A stretch of 62,905 nt of DNA from Clostridiales bacterium (GTDB taxonomy: Bacteria > Bacillota > Clostridia > Christensenellales > Aristaeellaceae), in assembly GCA_015056085.1 (NCBI GenBank), contig SVHA01000009.1:1-62905 (forward strand), in the 5' to 3' direction. The position numbers and the translations under genes were made by a program. Below are positions 32,336 through 40,866 of this stretch, one piece after another. Below the pieces are notes generated by a model that was not told the DNA's origin, searched no databases, and saw only the letters and a list, made by a program, of their open reading frames with translations. The first letter of the stretch is position 1; every line of letters starts with the position of its first letter.

Positions 32336-33276
32336 GGTTCCTCGCTCCTCTCCTCGTCCTCCTTTTCATTGTCCGCTGGCGCTTCTTCCGTCATACCGGG
32401 AGTTTCTTCCGACGGCGCTGCCTCTTCTGATTCCCCTGATTCTTCTGATTCCTCCGCCTGTTCAACGGTGTCCATCACCAGCACTTCTTCCTCCGGCAGG
32501 GCCGCTATGACGGTGTCAGCGTCCGCATGGGTGGCAATTTCTTCTGATTCTGTTGATTCCCCTGATTCTTCCGCTTCCTCCGCCTGTTCAGCCGTGTCCA
32601 CCACCAGCACTTCCTCTCCCGGTAACACCGCTATGACGGTGTCAGCGTCCGCATCGATGAGAATATCCGCTGATTCCTCTGATTTTTCCGGCTCTGGCGG
32701 CGTCTTCGGGGCGGGCAAGCCCAGCAGGGGCGCTTTTTCCGGCAGGGGGAGATACGCCGCCAGCACCAGCACCAATGCTCCCAGAGCGCCCAGCCCCAGG
32801 AATCGCCCCGGCCAGTGCCAGGGCGCAAACAGCGTCACCTGAAACAGCGTGCCTTCTGCGATGGGCGCCGACAGCCCCTGCGCCAACTGGCGCACATAGG
32901 GCACCAGCAGCGTTCCCGCCAGCACGCCGATACAGGCGCACACGCCTTCCAGGAAGCGTCCGCCGCCCACGCCCGCCAGGGCCGTCAGGGGGGTGAATCC
33001 CCCGGCAGCCATGCCGGCGCCCAGCAGCATCGCCCCCAGCAGTGTGGCCCATGACAGGGGCGGCACGGAGAGCAAATCCGTGTCCATCACCGCCAGATAC
33101 ATCATCAGCGCCAGCAGCATCAGCCCCCATCCCAGCGCCGCCAGCGCCGTTTTGGCAGCAGCGGAAGGTCGCAATGCCAAAGCACTTCGCAGATTTTGGG
33201 GGTCATACAGCCCGGAGATGCGCCACATCATGCCCAGAAACAATCCTGCCAGCCCGCCGAAGATCCACTGGGTCAT
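32332..33276 (-). CDS. YeeE/YedE-like membrane protein with acidic repeat tail
   Basis: A 314-residue protein. Residues 1-190 hold about five to six hydrophobic segments resembling half of a YeeE/YedE sulphur-transport type permease (GLAGLFLGMMWRISGLYDPQ, then GGFTPLTALAGVGGGRFLEG). The last 120 residues are an acidic cytoplasmic tail made of a tandem duplication. One unit has DADADTVIAVLPGEEVLVVD and EQAEEAEESGES; the next repeats this with few changes. Many Ser/Glu codons are repeated, so slippage is likely. It overlaps both neighbours by ATGA, forming a tight operon with the 138-residue protein and spoIVB. The permease assignment is tentative. Confidence 0.75.
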   Translation of the reverse strand: MTQWIFGGLAGLFLGMMWRISGLYDPQNLRSALALRPSAAAKTALAALGWGLMLLALMMYLAVMDTDLLSVPPLSWATLLGAMLLGAGMAAGGFTPLTALAGVGGGRFLEGVCACIGVLAGTLLVPYVRQLAQGLSAPIAEGTLFQVTLFAPWHWPGRFLGLGALGALVLVLAAYLPLPEKAPLLGLPAPKTPPEPEKSEESADILIDADADTVIAVLPGEEVLVVDTAEQAEEAEESGESTESEEIATHADADTVIAALPEEEVLVMDTVEQAEESEESGESEEAAPSEETPGMTEEAPADNEKEDEERSEEP

Positions 33277-33689
33277 TGTGCCCGCCTCCTTTTCAGCCGC
33301 ACCGCAACAAAGCCCACCGCCCACGCCGCTGCCAGCGCCGCAAGGCCGCTGATGTTCCCCTGCAATGCGCCGGACAGAACGCTGCCTCCTGACAGATCAG
33401 CCCCCACCGCTGCCAAGATCGCCCCCAGAAAGGCCGTCAGGCAGGTCTTCCAGGTGGATTTTGTCCTGCCTTTTCGCCGCAGCCTTGCCGGAATGGACGC
33501 AAGAAAAGCGCCGGGGATGACCATCATGGTCACCGCCAGCGCATAAGTCTTCTGTGTATCATTTTGGAGGGGCTGCCCCAGTGCCGCCTCAAACAGCGGC
33601 GCTGCTGAAATCACCCCGGCGCCCAGCATGGCAATCACCAGTGCCAGCGCCAGAAAGAATCCTCGCCCCAGGGGATGTTCCTTGCCCAT
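33273..33689 (-). CDS. small YeeE/YedE-like membrane protein
   Basis: A 138-residue protein with about four hydrophobic segments. The C-terminal stretch DLSGGSVLSGALQGNISGLA resembles the glycine-rich second-half motif of YeeE/YedE proteins, where a G-C-x-x-G-x-G-L-S-G segment lines the thiosulphate path. The usual Cys is absent. With the next gene it may form a two-part permease. AGGTGAG precedes ATG 33689. The gene lies 51 bases after the pyrimidine-nucleoside phosphorylase stop and overlaps the next gene by four bases. Family placement is uncertain. Confidence 0.7.
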   Translation of the reverse strand: MGKEHPLGRGFFLALALVIAMLGAGVISAAPLFEAALGQPLQNDTQKTYALAVTMMVIPGAFLASIPARLRRKGRTKSTWKTCLTAFLGAILAAVGADLSGGSVLSGALQGNISGLAALAAAWAVGFVAVRLKRRRAQ

Positions 33690-33740
33690 GAAGTCTCACC
33701 TCATGGGCAGGATGCCCCGCTTTTTTGCTGATTATCCTTG

Positions 33741-35066
33741 TTAAAACCGCTGCACGCCGTCTTTGGTCACGATGGCGTAGCAGAGTTTGGGAAGTTCCGG
33801 CTTTTCATCGGAAATCACAAGGGCGTTGCGGATGGCTTGTTCCGCCTTGTCCGCCTCTGCCTCGCTGCGGGCGTAGAGCACCGCCAGATCCGTTTCGGGC
33901 ATCAGAAGATCACCGATGCGCACCGGCAGCACATAGCCCACGGAGTAATCCAGCACGTCCGTCTTCTGGATGCGTCCGGCGCCCATGGCCTGTGCCGCCA
34001 GACCCAACGCCATGGTGTCCATCGCCGCCACATAGCCGCTGACGCCCGCCTTCACCGTGCGCTTCACCGCCGGCTGGGGCAGCAGGGACACATCATCGCA
34101 TACCCGGCTGTCGCCGCCCTGAGCCTTGATCATGCTGCGGAGTTTTTCCAGGCCCGCGCCGGAATCCAGCGCCTCTTTGAGCAGTTTCACGCCTTCTTCC
34201 GGCGTTTCGCACCGACCCGCCAGCACCAGCATATGGCTTCCCAGCAGCAAGGAAACCTCCAGCAGTGCGCCCTTGGTGCGCCCGCTGAGGACGTCGATAG
34301 CGTCCTTGACCTCCAGGGCATTGCCCACATGGGTGCCCAGCGGCTGCTCCATGCCGGTGACGATGGCGGTGACGGGCTTGCCCGCCAGCACGCCGATGTC
34401 CACCATGGCCTGAGCCAGTTCAATGGAGCCTTCCAGCGTCTGCATGATGGCGCCGGAGCCGGTCTTCACGTCCAGCACGATGGCATCGGAGCCGGAAGCC
34501 AGTTTTTTGGACATGATGGAGGAAGCAATCAGCGGCAGGGAATCCACCGTGGCCGTCACGTCACGCAGGGCATAGAGGGTCTTGTCCGCCGGAGCCAGTG
34601 CGCCCGTCTGGCCGATCACCGACACGCCCGTTTCCTTCACCTGGCGGATGAAATCTTCCTCGCTGATTTCCACCGTCAGCCCGCTGATGGATTCCAGTTT
34701 ATCCAGCGTGCCGCCGGTATGCCCCAGACCACGACCGCTCATCTTCGCCACCGGCACGCCGCACGCCGCCACCAGCGGCGCCAGCACCAGCGTGGTGGTA
34801 TCGCCCACACCGCCGGTGGAATGTTTATCCACCTTCACGCCCTCAATGGCGGAAAGATCCGCCACGTCGCCGGAATCACGCATGGCCAGCGTCAGGCAGG
34901 TGGTTTCCTTTGCCGTCATGCCGTTTAAGCGGATCGCCATGAGCATGGCAGCCAGCTGATAATCCGGCACAGTCTTTTCCGCTGCGCCCATGACGAAATA
35001 GTTGATTTCTTCCTGAGACAATTCCTGCCCCAGTTTCTTTTTGGTGATCAGTTCCACCATATTCAT
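33741..35066 (-). CDS. deoA: pyrimidine-nucleoside (thymidine) phosphorylase
   Basis: A 441-residue enzyme that splits thymidine or uridine with phosphate into base and (deoxy)ribose 1-phosphate. MNMVELITKKKLGQELSQEE is the helical N-terminal domain. DKHSTGGVGDTTTL is the phosphate-binding signature, and SGRGLGHTGGTLDKLESI is the substrate region. The C-terminal PYNP domain (about 345-435) is present. The family covers DeoA and Pdp, and I cannot tell thymidine-specific from broad specificity. AGGAGACCTGAAGC precedes ATG 35066. It may start an operon running through the YeeE-like genes to spoIVB. Confidence 0.96.
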   Translation of the reverse strand: MNMVELITKKKLGQELSQEEINYFVMGAAEKTVPDYQLAAMLMAIRLNGMTAKETTCLTLAMRDSGDVADLSAIEGVKVDKHSTGGVGDTTTLVLAPLVAACGVPVAKMSGRGLGHTGGTLDKLESISGLTVEISEEDFIRQVKETGVSVIGQTGALAPADKTLYALRDVTATVDSLPLIASSIMSKKLASGSDAIVLDVKTGSGAIMQTLEGSIELAQAMVDIGVLAGKPVTAIVTGMEQPLGTHVGNALEVKDAIDVLSGRTKGALLEVSLLLGSHMLVLAGRCETPEEGVKLLKEALDSGAGLEKLRSMIKAQGGDSRVCDDVSLLPQPAVKRTVKAGVSGYVAAMDTMALGLAAQAMGAGRIQKTDVLDYSVGYVLPVRIGDLLMPETDLAVLYARSEAEADKAEQAIRNALVISDEKPELPKLCYAIVTKDGVQRF

Positions 35067-35115
35067 GCTTCAGGTCTCCTTTGTGGGCAAATCATTGATT
35101 TTGCCGCCTTTATTC

Positions 35116-35143
35116 TTGCACATTTCCCGGAATGTGGTATCAT
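35116..35143 (+). promoter_or_regulatory. promoter of the phosphodiester glycosidase gene
   Basis: TTGCAC, a 16-base spacer, then TATCAT, 20 bases before the start codon, so the leader would be short. Confidence 0.65.
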
Positions 35144-35162
35144 ATCATCAGGAGGGATCGTG

Positions 35163-36044
35163 ATGAATCGCCTGATGACCATATGGTTTGCTGTGATGAT
35201 GCTGCTCGCTCTGCCGTTTTCCTGCACTGCAGAGGAAATCGCCTATACCCCGGTAAAGCAGGTGGATGCGCCGGGCATATCGGTGACGGTAGAATCCATG
35301 ACGCTTGAAGGCACGGAGTGCTTCCTCTGCCGCATCACCATGGACGACCCCGGAACACAAATTCGCAAGGTCAGCGCCCCGTGGAAGGAAAGTCTCCTGC
35401 TGCCGTCAGATATGGCCAGCGAGGTTCCAGACGGCGTGCTGGCCATCAACGGCAGCGGTTATGTCAGCCCGGTGTTTCCGTGGATTCCGGAGAACTATCC
35501 CGGGGACAACCCTGATTACTATTATACCCCGCTGGGCAGCCTGACCATCACAGACGGCGAAATCTTCCGCAATCTGGACGGCGTGCCCTATTTCGGCCTG
35601 ACCCTGCAACAGGACGGCCTGCACATTCACGCAGGGGAGGACAATCAGCAGGTGCTGGCGGCTTCACCCAGCCAGACGTGGTCGTTCTATGTGGAATGCC
35701 CCTTCCTGCTGGACGGGCAGTCCGTGCTGGACCCCGACTGGAAGTTCACCAACACGCCCGCCATGCGCACCATCATCGCCAAAACGGGCGACAAGTCCTA
35801 CGCCGTGCTGACGGTGACCTCCAAAGGTGGCGGGCTGACCATGGCCCAGTGCACCGACTATCTGCTCACCCATATAAAGCCCCAGTGGGCCTACAATCTG
35901 GACGGCGGGCCGTCCTCGGCGCTAATGATCAAAGGCGAAGACGGCCAGTGGCAGACGCTGTGGGGCAACCGCAGCAAGGACATGGACGTGATGGTGTTCG
36001 CCCACCTGGAAGACACCTATCTGGTCACGGATGACGAGGAATGA
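35163..36044 (+). CDS. secreted phosphodiester glycosidase family protein (NAGPA domain)
   Basis: A 293-residue exported protein. The signal peptide MNRLMTIWFAVMMLLALPFS ends before CTAEE, and since a Cys follows it could be a lipoprotein. The NAGPA/YngK-like domain follows (about 25-285) with the conserved AINGSGYVSP region and NLDGGPSSALM, whose Asp and Gly-Gly are typical of the catalytic loop. Eukaryotic NAGPA uncovers mannose 6-phosphate by removing GlcNAc, while bacterial members act on unknown surface phosphodiesters such as teichoic acids. GGAGGG lies six bases before ATG 35163. It is monocistronic. Confidence 0.9.
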   Translation: MNRLMTIWFAVMMLLALPFSCTAEEIAYTPVKQVDAPGISVTVESMTLEGTECFLCRITMDDPGTQIRKVSAPWKESLLLPSDMASEVPDGVLAINGSGYVSPVFPWIPENYPGDNPDYYYTPLGSLTITDGEIFRNLDGVPYFGLTLQQDGLHIHAGEDNQQVLAASPSQTWSFYVECPFLLDGQSVLDPDWKFTNTPAMRTIIAKTGDKSYAVLTVTSKGGGLTMAQCTDYLLTHIKPQWAYNLDGGPSSALMIKGEDGQWQTLWGNRSKDMDVMVFAHLEDTYLVTDDEE

Positions 36045-36118
36045 CCGGCTGATGCCGCCCACTCTCTGTCCCCTTATTGTACCCTTTTCCCTGCCGGTTG
36101 TAAAGGGCGAAAACCGCC

Positions 36119-36147
36119 TTGACACATTTTCTCCGGCAGGGTATGAT
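36119..36147 (+). promoter_or_regulatory. consensus sigma-A promoter of murG
   Basis: TTGACA, a 17-base spacer, then TATGAT, 57 bases before the start codon. Confidence 0.88.
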
Positions 36148-36203
36148 GATACCGACCATTTCGATTCATTCGATTATTTTATACGGAAGGCAGGTTTGTC
36201 CCC

Positions 36204-37283
36204 ATGACAAAGACCAACCGGAAAATCGTCCTCACCGGCGGTGGTACACTGGGTCATGTGACGCCCCATCTGGCACTCATCCCCCGGCTGATGGAACAGG
36301 GCTATGAAATCCACTACATCGGCACGGAAAAGGGCATGGAAGCCGCCAAAATACGTTCCATTCCCGGCGTGACCTATCATGCCGTCAAATCCGGCAAGCT
36401 GCGCCGGTATTTCTCCTGGCAAAACTTCACCGATCCCTTCCGGGTGCTGGCAGGAGCCTTCCAGTCTGCCCGGCTGATGGGCAAAATCCGCCCCGACGTG
36501 TGCTTTTCCAAAGGCGGCTTTGTGGCGGTGCCGGTGGTGGTGGGCGCCTGGCTTCACAGGATTCCCGTTCTGTGCCACGAAAGCGACCTGACGCCGGGCC
36601 TGGCTAACAAGCTGTGCAAGCCCTTTGCCCGGAAGATTGCCACCACCTTCCCCGAATGCGCCCAGGCGCTGGGGGACAAGGCTGAAATGACCGGCACGCC
36701 CATGCGCCCGGAACTGTTTTCCGGCAGCCGTGCCAAGGGGCTTTCCCTGCTGCACTTTGACGGCGTCAAGCCCGTGCTGATGATGATGGGCGGCTCCTCC
36801 GGCGCACAGGCCGTCAATGCGGCGCTGCGGGCAGCCCTGCCCCGCCTGACGGAAATCTTCGACGTGGCCCACATCTGCGGCAAGGGCAATCTGGACGACA
36901 CGCTGGAAGGCACCCCCGGTTACACCCAGGTGGAATTCCTGGACGCCGACCTGCCCGATGCGTTGGCGGCGGCGGACTGCGTGCTGTCCCGGGCGGGCAG
37001 CAATGCGCTGATGGAATTCCAGGCGCTGGCCAAGCCGCTGCTGCTGGTCCCCTATCCCAAGGGCGCCAGCCGGGGCGATCAGATTCTCAACGCCAACAGT
37101 ATGAGCAAGCGGGGCCTGTGCCGGGTGCTCCTGCAGGAAGACATGACTGCCGACACCCTCTACGACGCTCTGGTTTCCACCTGGCAGGACAGGGAGACCC
37201 TCGTCGCCGCCGTGAAGGCCGCGCCTCCCGCCGACGGCACCCAGCGGGTGCTGGAGATGATCGAGGAAGTGCAGAAGAAGTAA
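36204..37283 (+). CDS. murG: UDP-N-acetylglucosamine--lipid I N-acetylglucosaminyltransferase MurG
   Basis: A 359-residue GT28 glycosyltransferase that turns lipid I into lipid II on the inner face of the membrane. LTGGGTLGHVTPHLALIP is the N-terminal glycine loop (usual form GGGTxGH). SKGGFVAVPVVVGAWL, CHESDLTPGLANKL and the sugar-nucleotide site SRAGSNALMEFQALAKPLLL are present. Length is normal. It stands alone with its own promoter, outside any dcw cluster, as seen in several Clostridia. The ribosome site is weak (AAGGCAGG at some distance). A 64-residue frame follows after 28 bases. Confidence 0.96.
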   Translation: MTKTNRKIVLTGGGTLGHVTPHLALIPRLMEQGYEIHYIGTEKGMEAAKIRSIPGVTYHAVKSGKLRRYFSWQNFTDPFRVLAGAFQSARLMGKIRPDVCFSKGGFVAVPVVVGAWLHRIPVLCHESDLTPGLANKLCKPFARKIATTFPECAQALGDKAEMTGTPMRPELFSGSRAKGLSLLHFDGVKPVLMMMGGSSGAQAVNAALRAALPRLTEIFDVAHICGKGNLDDTLEGTPGYTQVEFLDADLPDALAAADCVLSRAGSNALMEFQALAKPLLLVPYPKGASRGDQILNANSMSKRGLCRVLLQEDMTADTLYDALVSTWQDRETLVAAVKAAPPADGTQRVLEMIEEVQKK

Positions 37284-37311
37284 TCCCCTTCGAAGGTTTC
37301 AACCGAGGGAC

Positions 37312-37506
37312 ATGAAGTTGTTCGGCACAGCCATCGCCAAGTTCACCCTGGGCGTGGTGCTGGTGGGCGCACTGATTTTCCTGGCGTACCCCTTCATTAT
37401 ATCCAAACGGCTCCTCCACGAGGAAGCCTTTCTGCAAAAGGAACTTCCCGGCTATGAAGCCTACTGCGAAAAGGTCAGGTACCGCCTGATTCCCTTCATC
37501 TGGTGA
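37312..37506 (+). CDS. isoprenylcysteine methyltransferase-like C-terminal fragment
   Basis: A 64-residue frame with ATG 37312 after GAGGGA. All of it resembles the last third of isoprenylcysteine carboxyl methyltransferase/PEMT-type membrane enzymes: one hydrophobic segment, then EEAFLQKELPGYEAYCEKVR and YRLIPFIW, which is the typical end of that family. The family is usually 150-200 residues, and the S-adenosylmethionine-binding R-H-P-x-Y region is missing. It is either a decayed remnant that kept a start codon or a short protein of its own. It follows murG by 28 bases and could be co-transcribed. Confidence 0.6.
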   Translation: MKLFGTAIAKFTLGVVLVGALIFLAYPFIISKRLLHEEAFLQKELPGYEAYCEKVRYRLIPFIW

Positions 37507-37517
37507 TTTGCTAAAAA

Positions 37518-37569
37518 TCAAAACGACCAGCGGACTGCCGGTTTTCCGGTTTCCGCTGGTCGATTTTTT
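37518..37569. terminator. bidirectional terminator
   Basis: CGACCAGCGG and CCGCTGGTCG arms with an internal smaller stem, AAAAC on the left and ATTTTTTG on the right. It is shared by the murG transcript and msrA. Confidence 0.85.
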
Positions 37570-37571
37570 GT

Positions 37572-38099
37572 TCAGGGCAGGTCGTCCTCCGGCAGCATGG
37601 CCGTTTGGGCCGCTTCCCGGATGGCCTTCAGCGGCACATGGCAATACCCGCCGGGATTCTTGTCCAGATACTTCTGATGATACTCTTCCGCCGGCCAGAA
37701 AGACGCCAAGGGGCAGCATTCCACCGCCAGAGGGGCCTCGTAGCGGCCCTGCAGCCTTTCCAGTTCTGCCCGGGCGATGCTTTCGTCGGCTTCAGACAGG
37801 GTATAGATGCCCGTGCGGTACTGCTCGCCCACATCGCCGCCCTGACGATTGACGCTCACCGGGTCAATGATGCGGAAAAACAGCCGCAGCAGTTTCCTCA
37901 GGGGCATTACCGTTTCATCAAACACCACCCGCACCGTTTCGGCGTGACCGGTGTCCTCATCGCACACCTGACGATAGGTCGGCGCTTCCGTGCGGCCGTT
38001 GGCAAAGCCCACTTCCGTTTCCATCACGCCGGGCAGGCAGGACATATACTTTTCCACGCCCCAGTAGCAGCCGCCCGCCAGATAAATCGTCTTCGCCAT
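37572..38099 (-). CDS. msrA: peptide-methionine (S)-S-oxide reductase
   Basis: A 175-residue enzyme repairing oxidised methionine. The active-site motif is GGCYWGVE, with Cys at residue 12; the usual Phe of GCFWG is Tyr here. Further blocks are VGFANGRTEAPTYRQV, GHAETVRVVFDE and EQYRTGIY. ATG 38099 is selected because MAKTIYLAGGCYWG is the usual start and AAGGGG stands upstream. Its ATG overlaps the stop codon of a 48-residue membrane peptide gene (TGATG), so translation is coupled. The recycling Cys would be expected near the C-terminus; a Cys occurs in YCHVPLK. Confidence 0.96.
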   Translation of the reverse strand: MAKTIYLAGGCYWGVEKYMSCLPGVMETEVGFANGRTEAPTYRQVCDEDTGHAETVRVVFDETVMPLRKLLRLFFRIIDPVSVNRQGGDVGEQYRTGIYTLSEADESIARAELERLQGRYEAPLAVECCPLASFWPAEEYHQKYLDKNPGGYCHVPLKAIREAAQTAMLPEDDLP

Positions 38100-38245
38100 C
38101 AGTTCTTCCCCTTTCTGGCACGGCGCTTTTCGCCCTTTTTCATCTGCACGGGCTTTTTCTTGCGCTTCATAAAATAACTGATGCACAGGCCAATGCCCAC
38201 ACCCACCAGCACCGGCACAAAGGGATTATTCAGCAGGTCTGCCAT
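38099..38245 (-). CDS. 48-residue membrane peptide coupled to msrA
   Basis: A small gene: ATG 38245 follows GGAGGTGCTTTC, and the TGA stop overlaps the msrA start codon as TGATG. The product has one hydrophobic N-terminal segment (NNPFVPVLVGVGIGLCISYF, residues 6-25) followed by a strongly basic tail (MKRKKKPVQMKKGEKRRARK). The good ribosome site, the promoter at 38275-38303 and the coupled stop/start support it as real. It may tether or regulate, but the function is unknown. Confidence 0.75.
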   Translation of the reverse strand: MADLLNNPFVPVLVGVGIGLCISYFMKRKKKPVQMKKGEKRRARKGKN

Positions 38246-38274
38246 GAAAGCACCTCCGTCACGTTTCTGCCTGT

Positions 38275-38303
38275 ATCATATCACGAAAACTTCCGGGGTG
38301 CAA
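38275..38303 (-). promoter_or_regulatory. promoter of the small peptide-msrA operon
   Basis: On the minus strand, TTGCAC, a 17-base spacer, then TATGAT, 29 bases before the peptide start. Confidence 0.78.
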
Positions 38304-38321
38304 TGGCGCAATCGCTTTCGC

Positions 38322-39692
38322 TCACAGGCGGGAAATCATGTCCCGGTTGCACTTGTGATACAGCCCCAGCGCCAACGCCAGGGAAACCACTTCCGCCACG
38401 GGGAAGGCCCACCAGATGGCGTTCAGCCCGCCCACTTCCGAAAGAATCCACGCCGCAGGCAGCAGCACCGCCAGCTGGCGGCACACGCTCATCAGCAGGC
38501 TGTACAACCCCTTGCCCACCGCCTGGAACACCGTGGAGAGCGTAATGCCCACCGCTGCCATCAGGAAGCTGAGGCTGATGACCCTGAGCGCCACACGGCC
38601 GATTTCCGTCAGTTCGCTGGCCTCGCCCGTTTCAAACAGGCCCATGAGGGTATCCGGCATCACCATAAACAGCACCGTGCCCAGCAGCATGATCACGCCC
38701 GCCAGCACCAGCGCCACCTTGATGGCCTCATACACCCGCTTTTTGTGCCGCGCGCCGTAGTTATAGCCCACAATGGGCACCAGACCGTTGGACAGGCCGA
38801 ACACCGGCATGAACACAAAGGACTGCAGTTTGAAATACACGCCCAGCACCGACACCGCCGCATTGCCGTACTTGATCAGAATCATGTTCATGCACACATT
38901 CAGCACCGAGCCGATGGAGGACATCACCGTGCTGGGAAGGCCCACCGCCACAATGCCCGCCAGAATGCGCCCATCAGGCCGGAAATGATTCCACCGCAGG
39001 TGCAGTTCCGCATTCTTGCGCTGATTGAGCACAAAGCCCAGCGTCATGCCGGACACCTGACCGATGACCGTCGCCAGCGCAGCGCCGGCAACACCCAGAG
39101 CGGGCAGACCGAGCCAGCCGAAAATCAGGATGGGGTCGAGAATAATGTTCACCACAGCGCCGGCAAGCTGGGTGATCATGCTGGCCACCGTGTTGCCCGT
39201 GGCCTGCATCATGCGCTCAAAGCAGATGGAGAGAAACAATCCGCCGCTGAAGGTGCACACAATGGTCAGATAGGTGGTGCCCAAATCCCGCAGGGTGGCA
39301 TCCGGGGTGAACATATTCATCAGCGGGCGGGAAAGGAACAGGCCCACCACCACAAACAGCAGCCAGCCGCACACTTCCAGGAACAGGCCGTTCTTGGCGG
39401 CCAGCCGGGCTTCCCGGGGATTCTTCTCGCCCAGACGGCGGGAAATCAGGCTGTTGATGCCCGTGCCCAGGCCGGTGGACAGGGCGACCATCAGCATCTG
39501 AATGGGATACGCCAGCGACACCGCCGTGAGGGCGTCCTGGCTGTACTGCGCCACGAAGATGCTGTCCACAATGTTATACAGCGCCTGCACCAGCATCGAA
39601 ATCATAATCGGCACAGACACCTTGGGCACCAGCCGGGCCATGGGCATTTCGCCCAGCATCCTGCTGCGCTCCTGTTGATTTTCCTTCTGCAT
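38322..39692 (-). CDS. MATE family efflux transporter (second)
   Basis: A 456-residue membrane protein with about twelve hydrophobic segments. MLGEMPMARLVPKVSVPIMI and LVQALYNIVDSIFVAQYSQD are the usual MATE beginnings of Clostridia. DPILIFGWLGLPALGVAGAA and MPVFGLSNGLVPIVGYNYGA are conserved internal repeats. It differs clearly from the MATE protein at 11397-12764, so they are not recent duplicates. ATG 39692 follows AAAAGGAGACCTT; the longer frame to 39746 has no ribosome site. It is monocistronic with its own promoter. Confidence 0.92.
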   Translation of the reverse strand: MQKENQQERSRMLGEMPMARLVPKVSVPIMISMLVQALYNIVDSIFVAQYSQDALTAVSLAYPIQMLMVALSTGLGTGINSLISRRLGEKNPREARLAAKNGLFLEVCGWLLFVVVGLFLSRPLMNMFTPDATLRDLGTTYLTIVCTFSGGLFLSICFERMMQATGNTVASMITQLAGAVVNIILDPILIFGWLGLPALGVAGAALATVIGQVSGMTLGFVLNQRKNAELHLRWNHFRPDGRILAGIVAVGLPSTVMSSIGSVLNVCMNMILIKYGNAAVSVLGVYFKLQSFVFMPVFGLSNGLVPIVGYNYGARHKKRVYEAIKVALVLAGVIMLLGTVLFMVMPDTLMGLFETGEASELTEIGRVALRVISLSFLMAAVGITLSTVFQAVGKGLYSLLMSVCRQLAVLLPAAWILSEVGGLNAIWWAFPVAEVVSLALALGLYHKCNRDMISRL

Positions 39693-39769
39693 AAGGTCTC
39701 CTTTTCTGCCCGGAAAGGCGGGCATCCCTCGTTGTTTTCTCGTCATGGGCGTTAAAAGCCCGATATATG

Positions 39770-39798
39770 AGTCTATCAGATGAGCCGATGCCCGTCAA
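39770..39798 (-). promoter_or_regulatory. promoter of the second MATE gene
   Basis: On the minus strand, TTGACG, a 17-base spacer, then TAGACT, 78 bases before the start. Confidence 0.6.
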
Positions 39799-39873
39799 GG
39801 GGAAAAATGTAAATAATCGGCTCTTTTCCGGGTCTTCTTCCGCCATTGGGCCGGTCACAGGGCGGCGCAGGGC

Positions 39874-39903
39874 TTGACGCAACCGCTTTGCAGATGGTAT
39901 AAT
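39874..39903 (+). promoter_or_regulatory. promoter of yebC
   Basis: TTGACG, an 18-base spacer, then TATAAT, 56 bases before the start codon. Confidence 0.8.
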
Positions 39904-39958
39904 AGGGTGTTTCAGTCTTGAACAAGCAACGATTCCATCAATTCTGGGAGGGATTCCA

Positions 39959-40702
39959 ATGTCCGGTCATTCCAAGTGGCATAATATTCAGGCAAAGAAG
40001 GGCAAGGCGGACGCCAAGCGCGGCGCCATCTTCACCAAAATCGGCCGTGAGATCGCCATCGCCGTGCGCGACGGCGGCGCTAACCCCGAATCCAACGGCA
40101 AGCTGCGCGACGTCATCGCCAAGGCCAAGGCCAACAATATGCCTAACGATAACATCCAGCGTTCCATCAAGAAGGCCAGCGGCGAGCTGGGCGACGTGGT
40201 TTACGAGCAGATCACCTATGAAGGCTATGCCCCCGGCGGCGTGGCCGTGATCGTGGATACCATCACCGACAACCGCAACCGCACTGCCTCCGACGTGCGC
40301 CACTGCTTCGCCAAGAACGGCGGCAACCTGGGCACCACCGGCTCTGTGGGCTTCATGTTTGATGAAAAGGGCGTGCTGGTGGTGGAAAACACCCCCGGCA
40401 TGGACGAGGAAGAAATCATGATGATGGCGCTGGACGCCGGCGCCGAAGACGTGCAGGTGGCTGAAGACGCCTTTGAAATCTACACCCTGCCCAATGATTT
40501 CTCCACCGTGCGTGAAGAGCTGGAGAAGCAGGGCCTGACCTTCCTCTCTGCGGAAGTGAGCAAGCTGCCCCAGAATACCGTCGCCGTCACCGACCCCGAC
40601 GTCCTCAAGAATATCCAGAAGATGCTGGATATGCTGGAAGACAACGACGACGTGCAGAACGTGTATCACAACGCCGAACTCCCCGAAGAAGACGAAGAGT
40701 AA
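39959..40702 (+). CDS. yebC: YebC/PmpR family protein (translation of proline stretches / DNA-binding)
   Basis: A 247-residue protein of the YebC family. [20 protein letters not shown] is the invariant start. [55 protein letters not shown] and [13 protein letters not shown] follow as in all members. Members were described as transcription regulators (PmpR), and more recently YebC-type proteins were reported to help ribosomes through proline runs. The sequence does not separate these. GGGAGGG precedes ATG 39959. Codon use is highly biased, so expression is probably high. The gene ends in GAG-TAA, directly followed by CCAAAGGGC of island 3. Confidence 0.97.
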   Translation: MSGHSKWHNIQAKKGKADAKRGAIFTKIGREIAIAVRDGGANPESNGKLRDVIAKAKANNMPNDNIQRSIKKASGELGDVVYEQITYEGYAPGGVAVIVDTITDNRNRTASDVRHCFAKNGGNLGTTGSVGFMFDEKGVLVVENTPGMDEEEIMMMALDAGAEDVQVAEDAFEIYTLPNDFSTVREELEKQGLTFLSAEVSKLPQNTVAVTDPDVLKNIQKMLDMLEDNDDVQNVYHNAELPEEDEE

Positions 40703-40834
40703 CCAAAGGGCGAAGCCCTTTGGAATCCCAGTCGGGGGCGCTGCCCCCGACACCCCTTTTGTGGGGCTCCGCCCCACACCCCGGCAGGGGCGCTGCCCCT
40801 GCACCCCGCAAGGGCCATTGGCCCTTGACCCATC

Positions 40835-40866
40835 ACCCCAAGCCCTGACGGGCTTGGGGGATTGTT
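40835..40866 (+). terminator. terminator cap of island 3, plus arm
   Basis: CCCCAAGCCC and GGGCTTGGGG arms with a TGAC loop, then GATTGTTT. Confidence 0.75.

Noticed and set aside
33690..33740. Terminator between deoA and the YeeE-like gene (GGGCA/TGCCC stem with TTTTTT)
   Set aside because: The T-tract is on the plus-strand side, where no gene ends; for the minus-strand genes it would precede the stem.
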